A DNA stretch of 64,000 nt from Paenibacillus sp. UNC499MF (GTDB lineage: Bacteria > Bacillota > Bacilli > Paenibacillales > NBRC-103111), in assembly GCF_900107975.1 (NCBI RefSeq), contig NZ_FNVF01000001.1, positions 294,323 through 358,322 of the forward strand, written 5' to 3'. Shown here one piece after another: positions 17,272-24,830 of the stretch. The notes below the pieces were generated by a model. The model did no database searches. It was not told where the DNA came from and saw nothing but the letters and a program-made list of their open reading frames with translations. Position 1 is the first letter of the stretch. Every line of letters begins with the position of its first letter. Made by a program: the position numbers and the translations under genes.

Positions 17272-17697
17272 TGTTCTCGGAAAGTTTGACAGACAATCGC
17301 TGGCGGTGCTTGCATCGCGAGAGGAAAGTCCGGGCTCCATAGGGCAGGGTGCTGGATAACGTCCAGTCAGCGCGAGCTGAAGGATAGTGCCACAGAAATG
17401 GACCGCCGATGGCGTCGCAAGACGCACAGGCAAGGGTGGAACCGTGGTGTAAGAGACCACGAGGGGTACTGGTGACTTTACCCCTGGTAAACCCCACTTG
17501 GAGCAAGACCTAATGGGACGCGGTCTGCAGGCTTTGCCTGACAGACAGCCTTAGCCCGAGGCGCGTCCGGGTTGGTCGCTTGAGCTGTATAGCAATGTAT
17601 GGCCTAGATAGATGATTGTCACTTCAATGGTGGGAGGGTATCGTAGCCCGCTGCACCACCGGAAGTACAGAACCCGGCTTACGGCAAGCTTTCCATC
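17272..17697 (+). ncRNA. rnpB: RNase P RNA, apparently ancestral A-type
   Basis: This is the catalytic RNA of ribonuclease P, which removes tRNA 5' leaders. The conserved core is seen in the AGAGGAAAGTCCGGGCTCC segment at about 17314-17340, GGTAAACCCCACTTGGAGC at about 17488, the CCTAGATAGATGATTG segment near 17600 and ACAGAACCCGGCTTA at 17668. The ends pair as helix P1 (GGAAAG at 17279-17284 with CTTTCC at 17689-17694). The CATAGGGCAGGGTGCTGGATAACG segment, the GGAGCAAGAC region and the GCTTGAGC/GGCCTAGAT region follow E. coli-like A-type RNA rather than Bacillus B-type. A hairpin-rich insert at about 17628-17665 may be helix P19. Confidence 0.95.
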
Positions 17698-17709
17698 CTT
17701 ACGACATCG

Positions 17710-17748
17710 AAAAACCGCCCGTTATCTTCGGATAACGAGGCGGTTTTT
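17710..17748 (+). terminator. rnpB terminator
   Basis: AAAACCGCC pairs with GGCGGTTTT, and inside it GTTATC pairs with GATAAC around a TTCG tetraloop at 17727-17730. A T run at 17744-17748 follows. Confidence 0.9.
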
Positions 17749-17778
17749 GAGTTGTGCGCAGAGGCGCGTATTTATTTG

Positions 17779-17816
17779 AAACTCCGCCGTACGTTAAAAG
17801 ACGGCGGAGTTTTTTT
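17779..17816. terminator. Second strong terminator after rnpB
   Basis: AACTCCGCCGT at 17780-17790 pairs perfectly with ACGGCGGAGTT at 17801-17811, followed by seven T. It could stop read-through from rnpB; on the other strand it may help end transcription from the protease gene, although the T run there is weak. Confidence 0.8.
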
Positions 17817-17825
17817 ATTTCCGAA

Positions 17826-18150
17826 CGTTTGTTATCCTTGTGCCGCTGCCTGCATCCGGGCTGAATGTATTCGTTTCGAGCTGCCGGCTGGAGGGTACGG
17901 GTACAGTTGCGGTAGTCGGGGTGTGTGAGGGGCCGTTTGTTAGCTTTGTGCTGGCTGCCTGCATCCGGGCTGAATGTATTCGTTTCGAACTGCCGGCAGC
18001 GAAGCTGAGAGTACAGTTGCGGTAGCCCGAATATGTGTGGGGCCGTTTGTTATCCCCGAGCTGGCTGGCTGCCCCTGGTCGAATGTCCCGAGTGGAGATG
18101 CCAGCTGCAAATGTTGCGGATGCCGTTCGCATGTGGTCGTTAAACCGCCG
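17826..18150. repeat. Degenerate tandem repeat, about 110 bp unit, three copies
   Basis: Units start at 17826, 17934 and 18044, each with CGTTTGTTA. The first two are 108 and 110 nt and share long identical blocks: a 29-nt block including GCTGCCTGCATCCGGGCTGA and TGTATTCGTTTCGA, then CTGCCGGC, then GTACAGTTGCGGTAG. The third unit is strongly diverged but keeps CGTTTGTTATCC, GAGCTGGCTG and TCGAATGT. No protein reading frame spans the array with a ribosome binding site. On the minus strand two different frames show a repeated TNGP-TATV-type peptide, so it could be the decayed remnant of a small repetitive gene. Confidence 0.75.
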
Positions 18151-18230
18151 TCATCGGGCGCCTGACACCGCAAGCTGGAAGCTGCGCGTGATGCGAAGTC
18201 AAATCCGGATTGAATGTACCCGCTGAATGG

Positions 18231-20321
18231 TTAAGGGGCTGCGGGCACCGGTGCCGCCCCCGGAAGGCCGGCCTGTGCGGGTCCGCGGCCAAGTGCAGCC
18301 TCAACCGCTTTGTCCACATTGATAAGGCCGAACCCGAAGAAAGTGTCGCGGCCCTTGTCGCCGATATCCGAGGCCGTCTGGCGCATCAGTTCCATCACCT
18401 CAGTATTCTTGAGGGACGGATTCGCAGAACGGAGCAGGGCCGCCAGCGCCGTCACGTGCGGACAGGCCATGGAAGTGCCCGAAAGCGCCGCATATTGATT
18501 CTGCGGATAAGTGCTGGCGATGCTGACACCCGGAGCGGCCACGTCGATATAATCGCCGTAGTTTGAGAAAGAGGCGCGCTCGTTGCCGGAATCCGTGGCG
18601 GCGACCGCAAACACTTCGGGATAAGCCGCCGGATAGCCCGGACGTTCGGTGTTGTCGTTGCCGCTGGCGGCGATCAGCACCACGTCGCGGTCGTAGGCGT
18701 ATTTGATGGCATCGTGCAGGAAATCCGAACTGGCGTAGTTGCCCAGACTGAGGTTAATCACCTTGGCGCCGTGGTCGGTGGCCCAGATGATTCCCTGCGC
18801 GACGGCATACGTGCTGCCCACTCCGCTGCTGTCGAGAGCTTTGACCGGCATAATTTTGTTATACCAGGTCATACCGGCTACTCCCAATCCGTTGTTAACC
18901 TGCGCGCCGATAATTCCGGCTACGTGGGTGCCGTGGCCGACATCGTCCATCGGCTGCGCGGCGGGATCGAGCACGTTGTAGCCCTCCACGAGCTGGCCCT
19001 TAAGGTCCTCGTGATTGACGTCGGCTCCCGTATCCACAATCGCGACCGTAACATCTTGAGTGCCCTTGTTAAAATTCCAGCCCCTCAGCGTATTCGTGAT
19101 CGGAAGATTCCATTGATATTTGTTGAAAAGGACGTCGTTGGGAATGACGTCCGGCTGCGCGGCCGCCTGCTCTTCTGCTTCTGAACGCTGCGTTCCGGAA
19201 TTGCCGCTGCGGCTGCCGGGCCACCAGTCAAAAAACCAGTTTAGCGGTTTGACGCCGCGGGACAGGTCATTCGTTTCATAAATATAATGCGGCTCCACAA
19301 AGCGCACATCCTGACGCTTACGGAAATAATCCATGAGCTGCCGGGCTTCAAGGCTCCGGGCGGTGATGATATACGTATTGCCGATGAGCTTTACCTTGGT
19401 GGCGCCGATCTCGGTCCGGATCCGGGAGAGCTCGGCATCACGCAGAGGGCGGTTAAACTGGACGACAACGTCGTGACGTTCGTAATGACTGGTGCCTTCA
19501 TGATCCTCGGGGTGGGTAACGCGCTTGCTGCGGAGCGTGCCGGTATCCACACTTTCGATTTTCCAGCGGTTTTTATCGGAATGGAAAGACTGCAGGCGGA
19601 GATTTTTACGCTGATGATTGGAAACCTCCTGCAAAATATGCTGGCGTACGACGGCGACGACGGAGCTTTTCTTGTCGGGAGCGGGCACGTTCAGCACAAA
19701 ATAGGGCTTATCGGCTGCCGTGAAATTAGGCGACTGATAAGCGTTTCCTTGCGCGGCCGCCTTTTTTGCCTCTTCGATAAAAGGCTGCGCGATCTTGGCA
19801 AGCTCTCGGGATAGCTTGCCGGAGACGATTTCCCCGGATGAAGCGGAACCGGGAGTCTCAAGGGCGCCGGTAGTACCGCTGCCGCCGGATGTACCCGAAC
19901 CGGTCTTGGTGGAGCTGCCGGAACTTCCTGCGGCACCCGCACTATGACCGGACGGAACCGATGTCGCTCCGGGGGAGGCAGGTGTGCCGGCAGAAGAGGA
20001 AATGCCGCTGCCGGCTTTTGCGGGAACCCAATTCAGCATAATGATATGCTCGTGCTTACTCTGCATCTCACGCATCGTTTCTTTGATCTTCTTGGGATCG
20101 GCTTGGTTCAGGGAGGCGTACATCCGGTTAACATGGAGAAGACACTGGTTCCGGCACAATTGGTCGGTCACGGCGACATCCTGCTCCACAACCGCTTGTT
20201 TATATTTCAACTCGGCTTCCGGCTGTACGTGACGGGCTTCGGGTTTCGTCTGGCAGGCGCTCGTTACGACAAGCAGGCTGCCGAGGATCATGCCGCCTAA
20301 GGCGGCAGTAGGGCGTCGCAT
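18231..20321 (-). CDS. Secreted subtilisin-like serine protease (S8), probable lipoprotein
   Basis: A 696-residue S8 peptidase. The N-terminus has a signal with a possible lipobox ending TSAC (Cys23), so it may be anchored on the outer face of the membrane. A Gly/Ser/Thr-rich low-complexity linker (about residues 105-165) is followed by a propeptide-like region ending near FVEPHYIYETND, then the catalytic domain: Asp in VAIVDTGAD (about 430), His in GHGTHVAG (about 463), Ser in SGTSMACPH (about 614). All three are intact. The C-terminus is a short Ala/Pro/Gly tail. AGGAAAGGAGG precedes the ATG. It is alone on the minus strand and lies between unrelated genes. The substrate is unknown. Confidence 0.9.
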   Translation of the reverse strand: MRRPTAALGGMILGSLLVVTSACQTKPEARHVQPEAELKYKQAVVEQDVAVTDQLCRNQCLLHVNRMYASLNQADPKKIKETMREMQSKHEHIIMLNWVPAKAGSGISSSAGTPASPGATSVPSGHSAGAAGSSGSSTKTGSGTSGGSGTTGALETPGSASSGEIVSGKLSRELAKIAQPFIEEAKKAAAQGNAYQSPNFTAADKPYFVLNVPAPDKKSSVVAVVRQHILQEVSNHQRKNLRLQSFHSDKNRWKIESVDTGTLRSKRVTHPEDHEGTSHYERHDVVVQFNRPLRDAELSRIRTEIGATKVKLIGNTYIITARSLEARQLMDYFRKRQDVRFVEPHYIYETNDLSRGVKPLNWFFDWWPGSRSGNSGTQRSEAEEQAAAQPDVIPNDVLFNKYQWNLPITNTLRGWNFNKGTQDVTVAIVDTGADVNHEDLKGQLVEGYNVLDPAAQPMDDVGHGTHVAGIIGAQVNNGLGVAGMTWYNKIMPVKALDSSGVGSTYAVAQGIIWATDHGAKVINLSLGNYASSDFLHDAIKYAYDRDVVLIAASGNDNTERPGYPAAYPEVFAVAATDSGNERASFSNYGDYIDVAAPGVSIASTYPQNQYAALSGTSMACPHVTALAALLRSANPSLKNTEVMELMRQTASDIGDKGRDTFFGFGLINVDKAVEAALGRGPAQAGLPGAAPVPAAP

Positions 20322-20513
20322 GGGTCGGAGGCCTCCTTTCCTTCGTCTGGACTACATAAAAGTAGGGTGGGAAAGGGGCGCTTTTTTTATACCGGAGCCG
20401 GACATTTCCCCTCAAGAATCGGGTACCTTTTCCAGAGAAAGTGTGATACTATATGGATGGGCTGAGCCGGGTGCGAGTTCCCGCTCTGTTAACTAGAGGA
20501 GGTCATAACCGTA

Positions 20514-21014
20514 ATGGCAATGGATAATGTTAAGAAGGCGTGCGAGACAACGAGAAAGAAACTGAAGGAAGCGGCGGACCGTATCGAGTCGTTTCTGAAC
20601 ACCTACTCTCTTCCGCAGTTGAATGCAGAGTCCGATTCCGAAATGGAAGAGTTTTACCGCGGCTATTTGCAGGATACTCGTCACCTGCTTGTTTTCTGCG
20701 AAGTGGGTTACGAGAAGCTGGGAGTCAGCTTGCGCAGACCGACCTTCAATGTGGACTTTACCGAAAAAGTGCTGTATGAAGTGTACCACAATTGTATCAG
20801 CCCTTTCTTTTACCCGAAGAACGAGTGCTACTCCGAAGACGGCCGTTACGCCTATACCGGACAGGATGCCATTCGTTTCCGCAAAAAACCGAATCGTGAA
20901 GTGCGCGATCTGACGATTGAATTGTCCAAAATTTTCGAAGAGCTCCGCGAAGAACTGTCCTACTATGAAAATGACTACATTACCCAGCGCCGCATGCAGG
21001 GCGAACGGGTTTAA
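20514..21014 (+). CDS. YpuI-like protein (DUF3907)
   Basis: A 166-residue soluble protein resembling Bacillus YpuI (DUF3907); its function is unknown. It is rich in charged helices, with conserved-looking segments VDFTEKVLYEVYHNCISPFFYPKNE and YSEDGRYAYTGQDAIRFR in its middle. No signal or membrane segment is visible. AGGAGG about 12 nt upstream supports ATG 20514 over the second Met two codons later. An extended -10 element (TG-A-TACTAT, 20444-20452) lies upstream. A good terminator follows, so it is likely monocistronic. The family assignment is from recognition only. Confidence 0.75.
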   Translation: MAMDNVKKACETTRKKLKEAADRIESFLNTYSLPQLNAESDSEMEEFYRGYLQDTRHLLVFCEVGYEKLGVSLRRPTFNVDFTEKVLYEVYHNCISPFFYPKNECYSEDGRYAYTGQDAIRFRKKPNREVRDLTIELSKIFEELREELSYYENDYITQRRMQGERV

Positions 21015-21027
21015 AATAAGAGAAATG

Positions 21028-21053
21028 AAGCCTCCGTACGCGGGGGCTTTTTT
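21028..21053 (+). terminator. Terminator after the YpuI-like gene
   Basis: AAGCCTCCG at 21028-21036 pairs with CGGGGGCTT at 21041-21049 (one U-G pair, loop TACG), followed by six T. Confidence 0.85.
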
Positions 21054-21164
21054 GTTTGCGTCTTGATTGAAGCCAAAGTCCGGCTCCAGCTGTCAGGTTG
21101 TGACAGGACTCCCCGCGGATATCCGCACAGCCTTCGTGAGACCCTATGCTTGGGGGTGATCGAT

Positions 21165-21374
21165 ATGCCAGAAGTCAAATGCGCCGTTTCGAACTGTGCC
21201 TACTGGGGACAAGGGAACAACTGCCGCGCGGACATCATTATGATCGAAGTGGACGAGCATGCGAATGCCGATCTGTCTTCCGAATTTGCCGGTGAAGAAT
21301 TTGATACGCGTCATAAGGACCAAGCTGCGGACCGTGCCAATACGTGCTGCCATACGTTCAAAGAGAAGAAGTAA
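21165..21374 (+). CDS. Small Cys-rich protein, DUF1540 family
   Basis: A 69-residue protein of the DUF1540 type, with Cys in VKCAVSNCAYWGQGNNCRA and a late CCHTF, a spacing that suggests a bound metal or disulfides. Many spore formers carry one or several copies; the function is unknown. ATG 21165 is chosen over the upstream frame extension because GGGGGTG at 21152-21158 lies 6 nt before it and family members begin with MPEVKC-like sequences. It is followed 45 nt later by a His-rich membrane protein gene. Confidence 0.85.
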   Translation: MPEVKCAVSNCAYWGQGNNCRADIIMIEVDEHANADLSSEFAGEEFDTRHKDQAADRANTCCHTFKEKK

Positions 21375-21419
21375 CCCGCACCCGGAATTCCTCAGCACAA
21401 CAAGAGGAGGTCTTCACGT

Positions 21420-21854
21420 ATGACCCACCACAAGAGCCACAAGAGCCACAAGAGCCATAAGAAGCACGAGCACACGCAGGAACATTCTCAAAAACTTGAC
21501 GAGGCCGAAGCGAACTCAGCTGCGGTTCCGGAGCAAGCCGGTGGCTCGGACCGTGAGGAATATGCGGGCGAGCTGGCTCCCGGGCTGGGGGGGCGTTCTG
21601 TAGAAGACGCAGGCGCCCGCAGCAGGGAGGAAGCCGACTCGGATTCGTGGGTAAGCGCCCGTACGCTCGGAATGATGGCGCTCGTGTCATCCGTTCTTTC
21701 TTTTTTCCTGCTGCCGTTTGTGCTGGGACCCCTCGGGGCGATTCTCGGTTACATGGCGTTTGCCGACGGAAGCAGGAAGGCCGGGGGCTGGGCGATGGCG
21801 ATCGGACTGATCAGTTTTTTCTCCAATTTATTTTTCGTGCCGTTTGTGATCTAG
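21420..21854 (+). CDS. Small membrane protein with His/Lys-rich N-terminus
   Basis: A 144-residue protein in two parts. Residues 1-25 are almost entirely His, Lys, Ser and Thr, built from a tandem 9-nt coding repeat (AAGAGCCAC) that encodes repeated HKS; an acidic, low-complexity linker follows to about residue 75. The rest is two membrane segments with a glycine-rich turn (LGPLGAILGYMAFADGSRKAGGWAMAIGLI), recalling DUF4190-type small membrane proteins. AGAGGAGG lies before the ATG. The charged end may bind metal or nucleic acid; that is speculation. A terminator follows. Confidence 0.75.
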   Translation: MTHHKSHKSHKSHKKHEHTQEHSQKLDEAEANSAAVPEQAGGSDREEYAGELAPGLGGRSVEDAGARSREEADSDSWVSARTLGMMALVSSVLSFFLLPFVLGPLGAILGYMAFADGSRKAGGWAMAIGLISFFSNLFFVPFVI

Positions 21855-21865
21855 GAAACGGCGAG

Positions 21866-21887
21866 AAAGGGCCTCCGGGCCCTTTTT
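21866..21887 (+). terminator. Terminator after the His-rich membrane protein gene
   Basis: AAAGGGCC at 21866-21873 pairs with GGCCCTTT at 21878-21885 around a TCCG loop, followed by T residues. Confidence 0.8.
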
Positions 21888-21922
21888 CCGTGCGGTCATA
21901 TAAATGAAAGGGCGGACCCAAT

Positions 21923-21951
21923 TAGACGAAACCCCTTTAAACCGTTATAAT
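21923..21951 (+). promoter_or_regulatory. Promoter of the ABC-2 operon
   Basis: TATAAT at 21946-21951 is perfect; TAGACG at 21923-21928 matches four of six -35 positions with a 17-nt spacer. It lies 41 nt before the ATPase start. Confidence 0.55.
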
Positions 21952-21992
21952 TTGCTCAGACATGTTAGTACTGGATAGGATTGGAGGAGCAA

Positions 21993-22916
21993 ATGGAAAC
22001 CGAACAAGCTATGGAACTGGTAGGCGTATCGAAAACGATAGGCGGAAAGCCGATTATCAAGGACTTGTCCTTCTCCGTCCGTCGGGGGGAGATCTGCGGA
22101 TTTCTGGGACCGAACGGCTCCGGCAAAACGACGACGATCCGCATGATGGTCGGCTTGATGTCGATGACCGCGGGTGAAATCCGGATAGCGGGATTTCCCG
22201 TCAAAACGCAGCGTTCCGAGGCGCTTGCCCATGTGGGCGCCATTGTCGAAAATCCCGAGCTGTACCCGTATATGTCCGGCTATAAAAATCTCGTCCACTT
22301 TGCCCGGATGGCGGCTGAACGCATACCGGCGGGACGGATGGAGGAAATCGTAGAGCTGGTCGGGCTAACCGATGCGATTCACGACAAAGTCAAAACGTAC
22401 TCGCTCGGCATGAGGCAGAGGCTTGGAATCGCCCAGGCCCTTCTTCACCGGCCGACGGTGCTTATTCTGGACGAACCGACCAACGGTCTCGATCCCGCCG
22501 GTATACGGGAGCTGCGCGACTATTTGCGGAACCTGGCCAAGACGGAATCGATTGCGATTCTCATCTCTTCCCATCTTCTGGCCGAGGTCGAGCTGATCTG
22601 CGACCGCGCCCTGATCATTCAGGAGGGACGCCTTGTCGGCGAGCGCATCGTTCGGGGCGGTACGACCTCGGAGGACGAGCTGGTGCTGGTCGAATTCGAA
22701 CTGAAGGGAATCGAGGCCGGCGAGCATACGGCGGGGGAATACGGGCTGCTGAGGCGCGAAAACGGACTGTATACCGCCAATTTGTCCAAATCGGCGATTC
22801 CGCAGGTCGTGGCACGGCTTGTCGCGCAGGGGATAGACGTGTACCAGGTGGCCATCCGCAAGCCGACGCTTGAAGATACCTTCCTCCAGCTGACGAAAGG
22901 AGAGGACACCCGATGA
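21993..22916 (+). CDS. ABC transporter ATP-binding protein (BcrA-like)
   Basis: A 307-residue ATPase of an ABC-2 exporter. Walker A GPNGSGKTTT, signature YSLGMRQRLGIA, Walker B VLILDEPTNGLDP and the switch His in ISSHLL are all present. The C-terminal 90 residues form the extra domain typical of BcrA-like subunits that act in drug or lantibiotic export. ATG 21993 follows GGAGGAG closely; TTG 21981 is a less likely alternative. The permease gene overlaps by 4 nt, so both are translated together. No sensor kinase pair is adjacent, so antibiotic-responsive control cannot be claimed. Confidence 0.9.
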   Translation: METEQAMELVGVSKTIGGKPIIKDLSFSVRRGEICGFLGPNGSGKTTTIRMMVGLMSMTAGEIRIAGFPVKTQRSEALAHVGAIVENPELYPYMSGYKNLVHFARMAAERIPAGRMEEIVELVGLTDAIHDKVKTYSLGMRQRLGIAQALLHRPTVLILDEPTNGLDPAGIRELRDYLRNLAKTESIAILISSHLLAEVELICDRALIIQEGRLVGERIVRGGTTSEDELVLVEFELKGIEAGEHTAGEYGLLRRENGLYTANLSKSAIPQVVARLVAQGIDVYQVAIRKPTLEDTFLQLTKGEDTR

Positions 22917-23686
22917 AATTCCTTTCGCTCGTACAAAATGAAATCATGAAAATCACAAGCAAAAAATCGACTTGGATTTTCTATATTTTTCTGCTGCTCC
23001 TCAGTCTGTTTGTCGGTCTTCCCATTAAGCTGTGGATTACCGGCTATTCGGAAGGCCACAATTACATAAGCTTTGCCGGCACCGTTTTTATGGTCTGCTC
23101 GCTGTTTGTTACCTTGTTTGCCCTCGTACTCGGGGCGCAGACGGTGACGGAAGAGTATAAGGACGGAACGATCAAGCAGCTCCTGATTCGCCCCGCGAGC
23201 AGGACGGCCGTTCTGCTGTCGAAGTATACGGCCTGTGTGATTATGGTGCTTATCGCTTACGCGGTTCTTTTTGTGAGCTCCGTAGCGGTCGGGGCCGCCT
23301 TGTTCGGGACGGCCGAGCTGCCTAACGAGCATTTTGTCGTACTGTCCAGCTCGTACTGGTATTCGCTGCCGGACATGCTCTTTATGTTCACGCTCGCTTT
23401 CTTTATCGCGACGGTGTTCCGCAGCAGCGCGCTGGCGATTACGGTGGCCATTGTCATGAATCTGGCGGGTTCGGCTTTTGCGGCCCTGCAGTACAATTGG
23501 GCCCGGTATTTGATTTTCAACAATACGAACTGGAAAATCTATGATCCGAATCCCCTTGTCAACCAAGGTACGCCGCCACCTTTCCCCGGAATGACCTTCG
23601 GATTTTCGCTGACGATCTATGTACTGCATCTGGTCGTTCTCCTGGGCATTACGATCCTGGTGTTCCGGAAAAGAGACGTGGCCTGA
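22913..23686 (+). CDS. ABC-2 type permease
   Basis: A 257-residue integral membrane protein with six hydrophobic segments and the VTEEYKDGTIKQLLIRPASR segment typical of ABC-2 permeases that interact with BcrA-like ATPases. It overlaps the ATPase gene by ATGA. A large loop between the second-last and last helices carries the PLVNQGTPPPFPG stretch. Together the two would form an exporter, probably for a hydrophobic compound or peptide; the substrate cannot be told. A weak hairpin with T run (about 23691-23719) follows the stop. Confidence 0.88.
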   Translation: MKFLSLVQNEIMKITSKKSTWIFYIFLLLLSLFVGLPIKLWITGYSEGHNYISFAGTVFMVCSLFVTLFALVLGAQTVTEEYKDGTIKQLLIRPASRTAVLLSKYTACVIMVLIAYAVLFVSSVAVGAALFGTAELPNEHFVVLSSSYWYSLPDMLFMFTLAFFIATVFRSSALAITVAIVMNLAGSAFAALQYNWARYLIFNNTNWKIYDPNPLVNQGTPPPFPGMTFGFSLTIYVLHLVVLLGITILVFRKRDVA

Positions 23687-23811
23687 GGGAATAATCCCGG
23701 TTGCTGGAGCAGGATTTTTGGTGAATTTGGCAAAAAGGGTTCAAAACGGGCTCTTTTGTGCCGATATAAGGTTTATAATTTGCTTATGGGCTTACAAACG
23801 GGGATGAGAAT

Positions 23812-24597
23812 ATGGCATCAATTGATCCGCGATTAATGAAAGAGCTTTTAAAACTGGAGATGCTGAACAAATCGACGCTGTTTTCCGGCGCCGGCGGAGG
23901 AGTGTCCGGTGCCTCCGAACCGGGCGAGGAGTTCAGCTCGCTGCTCAACACGCTTCTCATGGAGCAAAGCGGCCTGTCCGCAGAGCCGTCCGGGGAGGAC
24001 GGCCTCGGCATTCTGCCGCTGGAGGCGCTGCAGGGCGCGTGGACGGGCTCCGCAGGCGCGGTTCCCGCTGCCGCCGGCACGGGCTTAAGCGTTCAGCGGC
24101 AGACGAAGGCGCTCCGTTCCTATGAAACGGCCGCTGGAGCCGTACAAGCTTCCCTGCCCGCTTCCGCGCGCGAAGCGGCTTATGACGCTTACATCGTCCA
24201 AGCAAGCGAGCGTACGGGCGTAGATCCCGCCCTGATTAAAGCGGTGATCCGCCAGGAGTCTTCTTTTAACCCGAACACGGTTTCGAGAGCGGGAGCCAAG
24301 GGGCTTATGCAGTTAATGGACGGTACGGCAAACGGGCTGGGCGTCACGAACGCTTTCGATCCGCAGCAGAATATCCAGGGCGGAGCGCAGTACTTGTCCT
24401 ACCAGCTTAAGCGTTTCGACGGAAATGTCGGCGTCGCTCTGGCGGCGTACAACGCGGGACCCGGACGGGTCAACAAGCTGGGCATCAAAAACGATTTCGA
24501 TTTACTAGAGAAAATGCATCTGCTGCCGAACGAAACCCAGCAGTATGTGAAAAAGGTTATGAATGCCAAGGAACGGTACGACCGGGAGTTCACTTAA
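23812..24597 (+). CDS. Lytic transglycosylase (SLT domain)
   Basis: A 261-residue protein whose last 115 residues form a soluble lytic transglycosylase domain that cleaves peptidoglycan glycan strands. The catalytic Glu lies in AVIRQESSFNP (near residue 149), with the supporting AKGLMQLM and ALAAYNAGPGRV motifs. The N-terminal 110 residues are low complexity (Ala, Gly, Ser, Glu) and no clear signal peptide is visible, resembling Bacillus YjbJ-type enzymes. GGGGATGAG precedes the ATG, and TATAAT at 23774-23779 could be its -10. A strong terminator follows. Confidence 0.9.
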   Translation: MASIDPRLMKELLKLEMLNKSTLFSGAGGGVSGASEPGEEFSSLLNTLLMEQSGLSAEPSGEDGLGILPLEALQGAWTGSAGAVPAAAGTGLSVQRQTKALRSYETAAGAVQASLPASAREAAYDAYIVQASERTGVDPALIKAVIRQESSFNPNTVSRAGAKGLMQLMDGTANGLGVTNAFDPQQNIQGGAQYLSYQLKRFDGNVGVALAAYNAGPGRVNKLGIKNDFDLLEKMHLLPNETQQYVKKVMNAKERYDREFT

Positions 24598-24615
24598 GTC
24601 TGAATAAACAATTGC

Positions 24616-24660
24616 AAAGAAGCGGTTTCTCCGGCGTGGAGATGCCGCTTCTTTCGTTTT
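24616..24660 (+). terminator. Terminator after the lytic transglycosylase gene
   Basis: AAAGAAGCGG at 24616-24625 pairs with CCGCTTCTTT at 24645-24654, with an inner CTCC/GGAG helix, followed by CGTTTTT. Confidence 0.75.
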
Positions 24661-24830
24661 TCGGCAGGTTAGGGTAGGTGCGGAAGCGATCTTGCAAAAG
24701 GCAGCCGGCTTGCTTTGAAGATAGAGGCGGCTTGTGTTCGGGATAGTTTTGCGATTTAATGAGGAATATGCACGTGACAGGCACAGTACTTTAACGCGAT
24801 CTTTTTTTCAATAAGAAAGGACAGAGATAC

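Noticed and set aside
17815..18226. Small proteins encoded in the repeat region after rnpB
   Set aside because: Several frames of 60-105 codons exist on both strands, but none has a proper ribosome binding site, and the open frames follow from the high-GC repeat.
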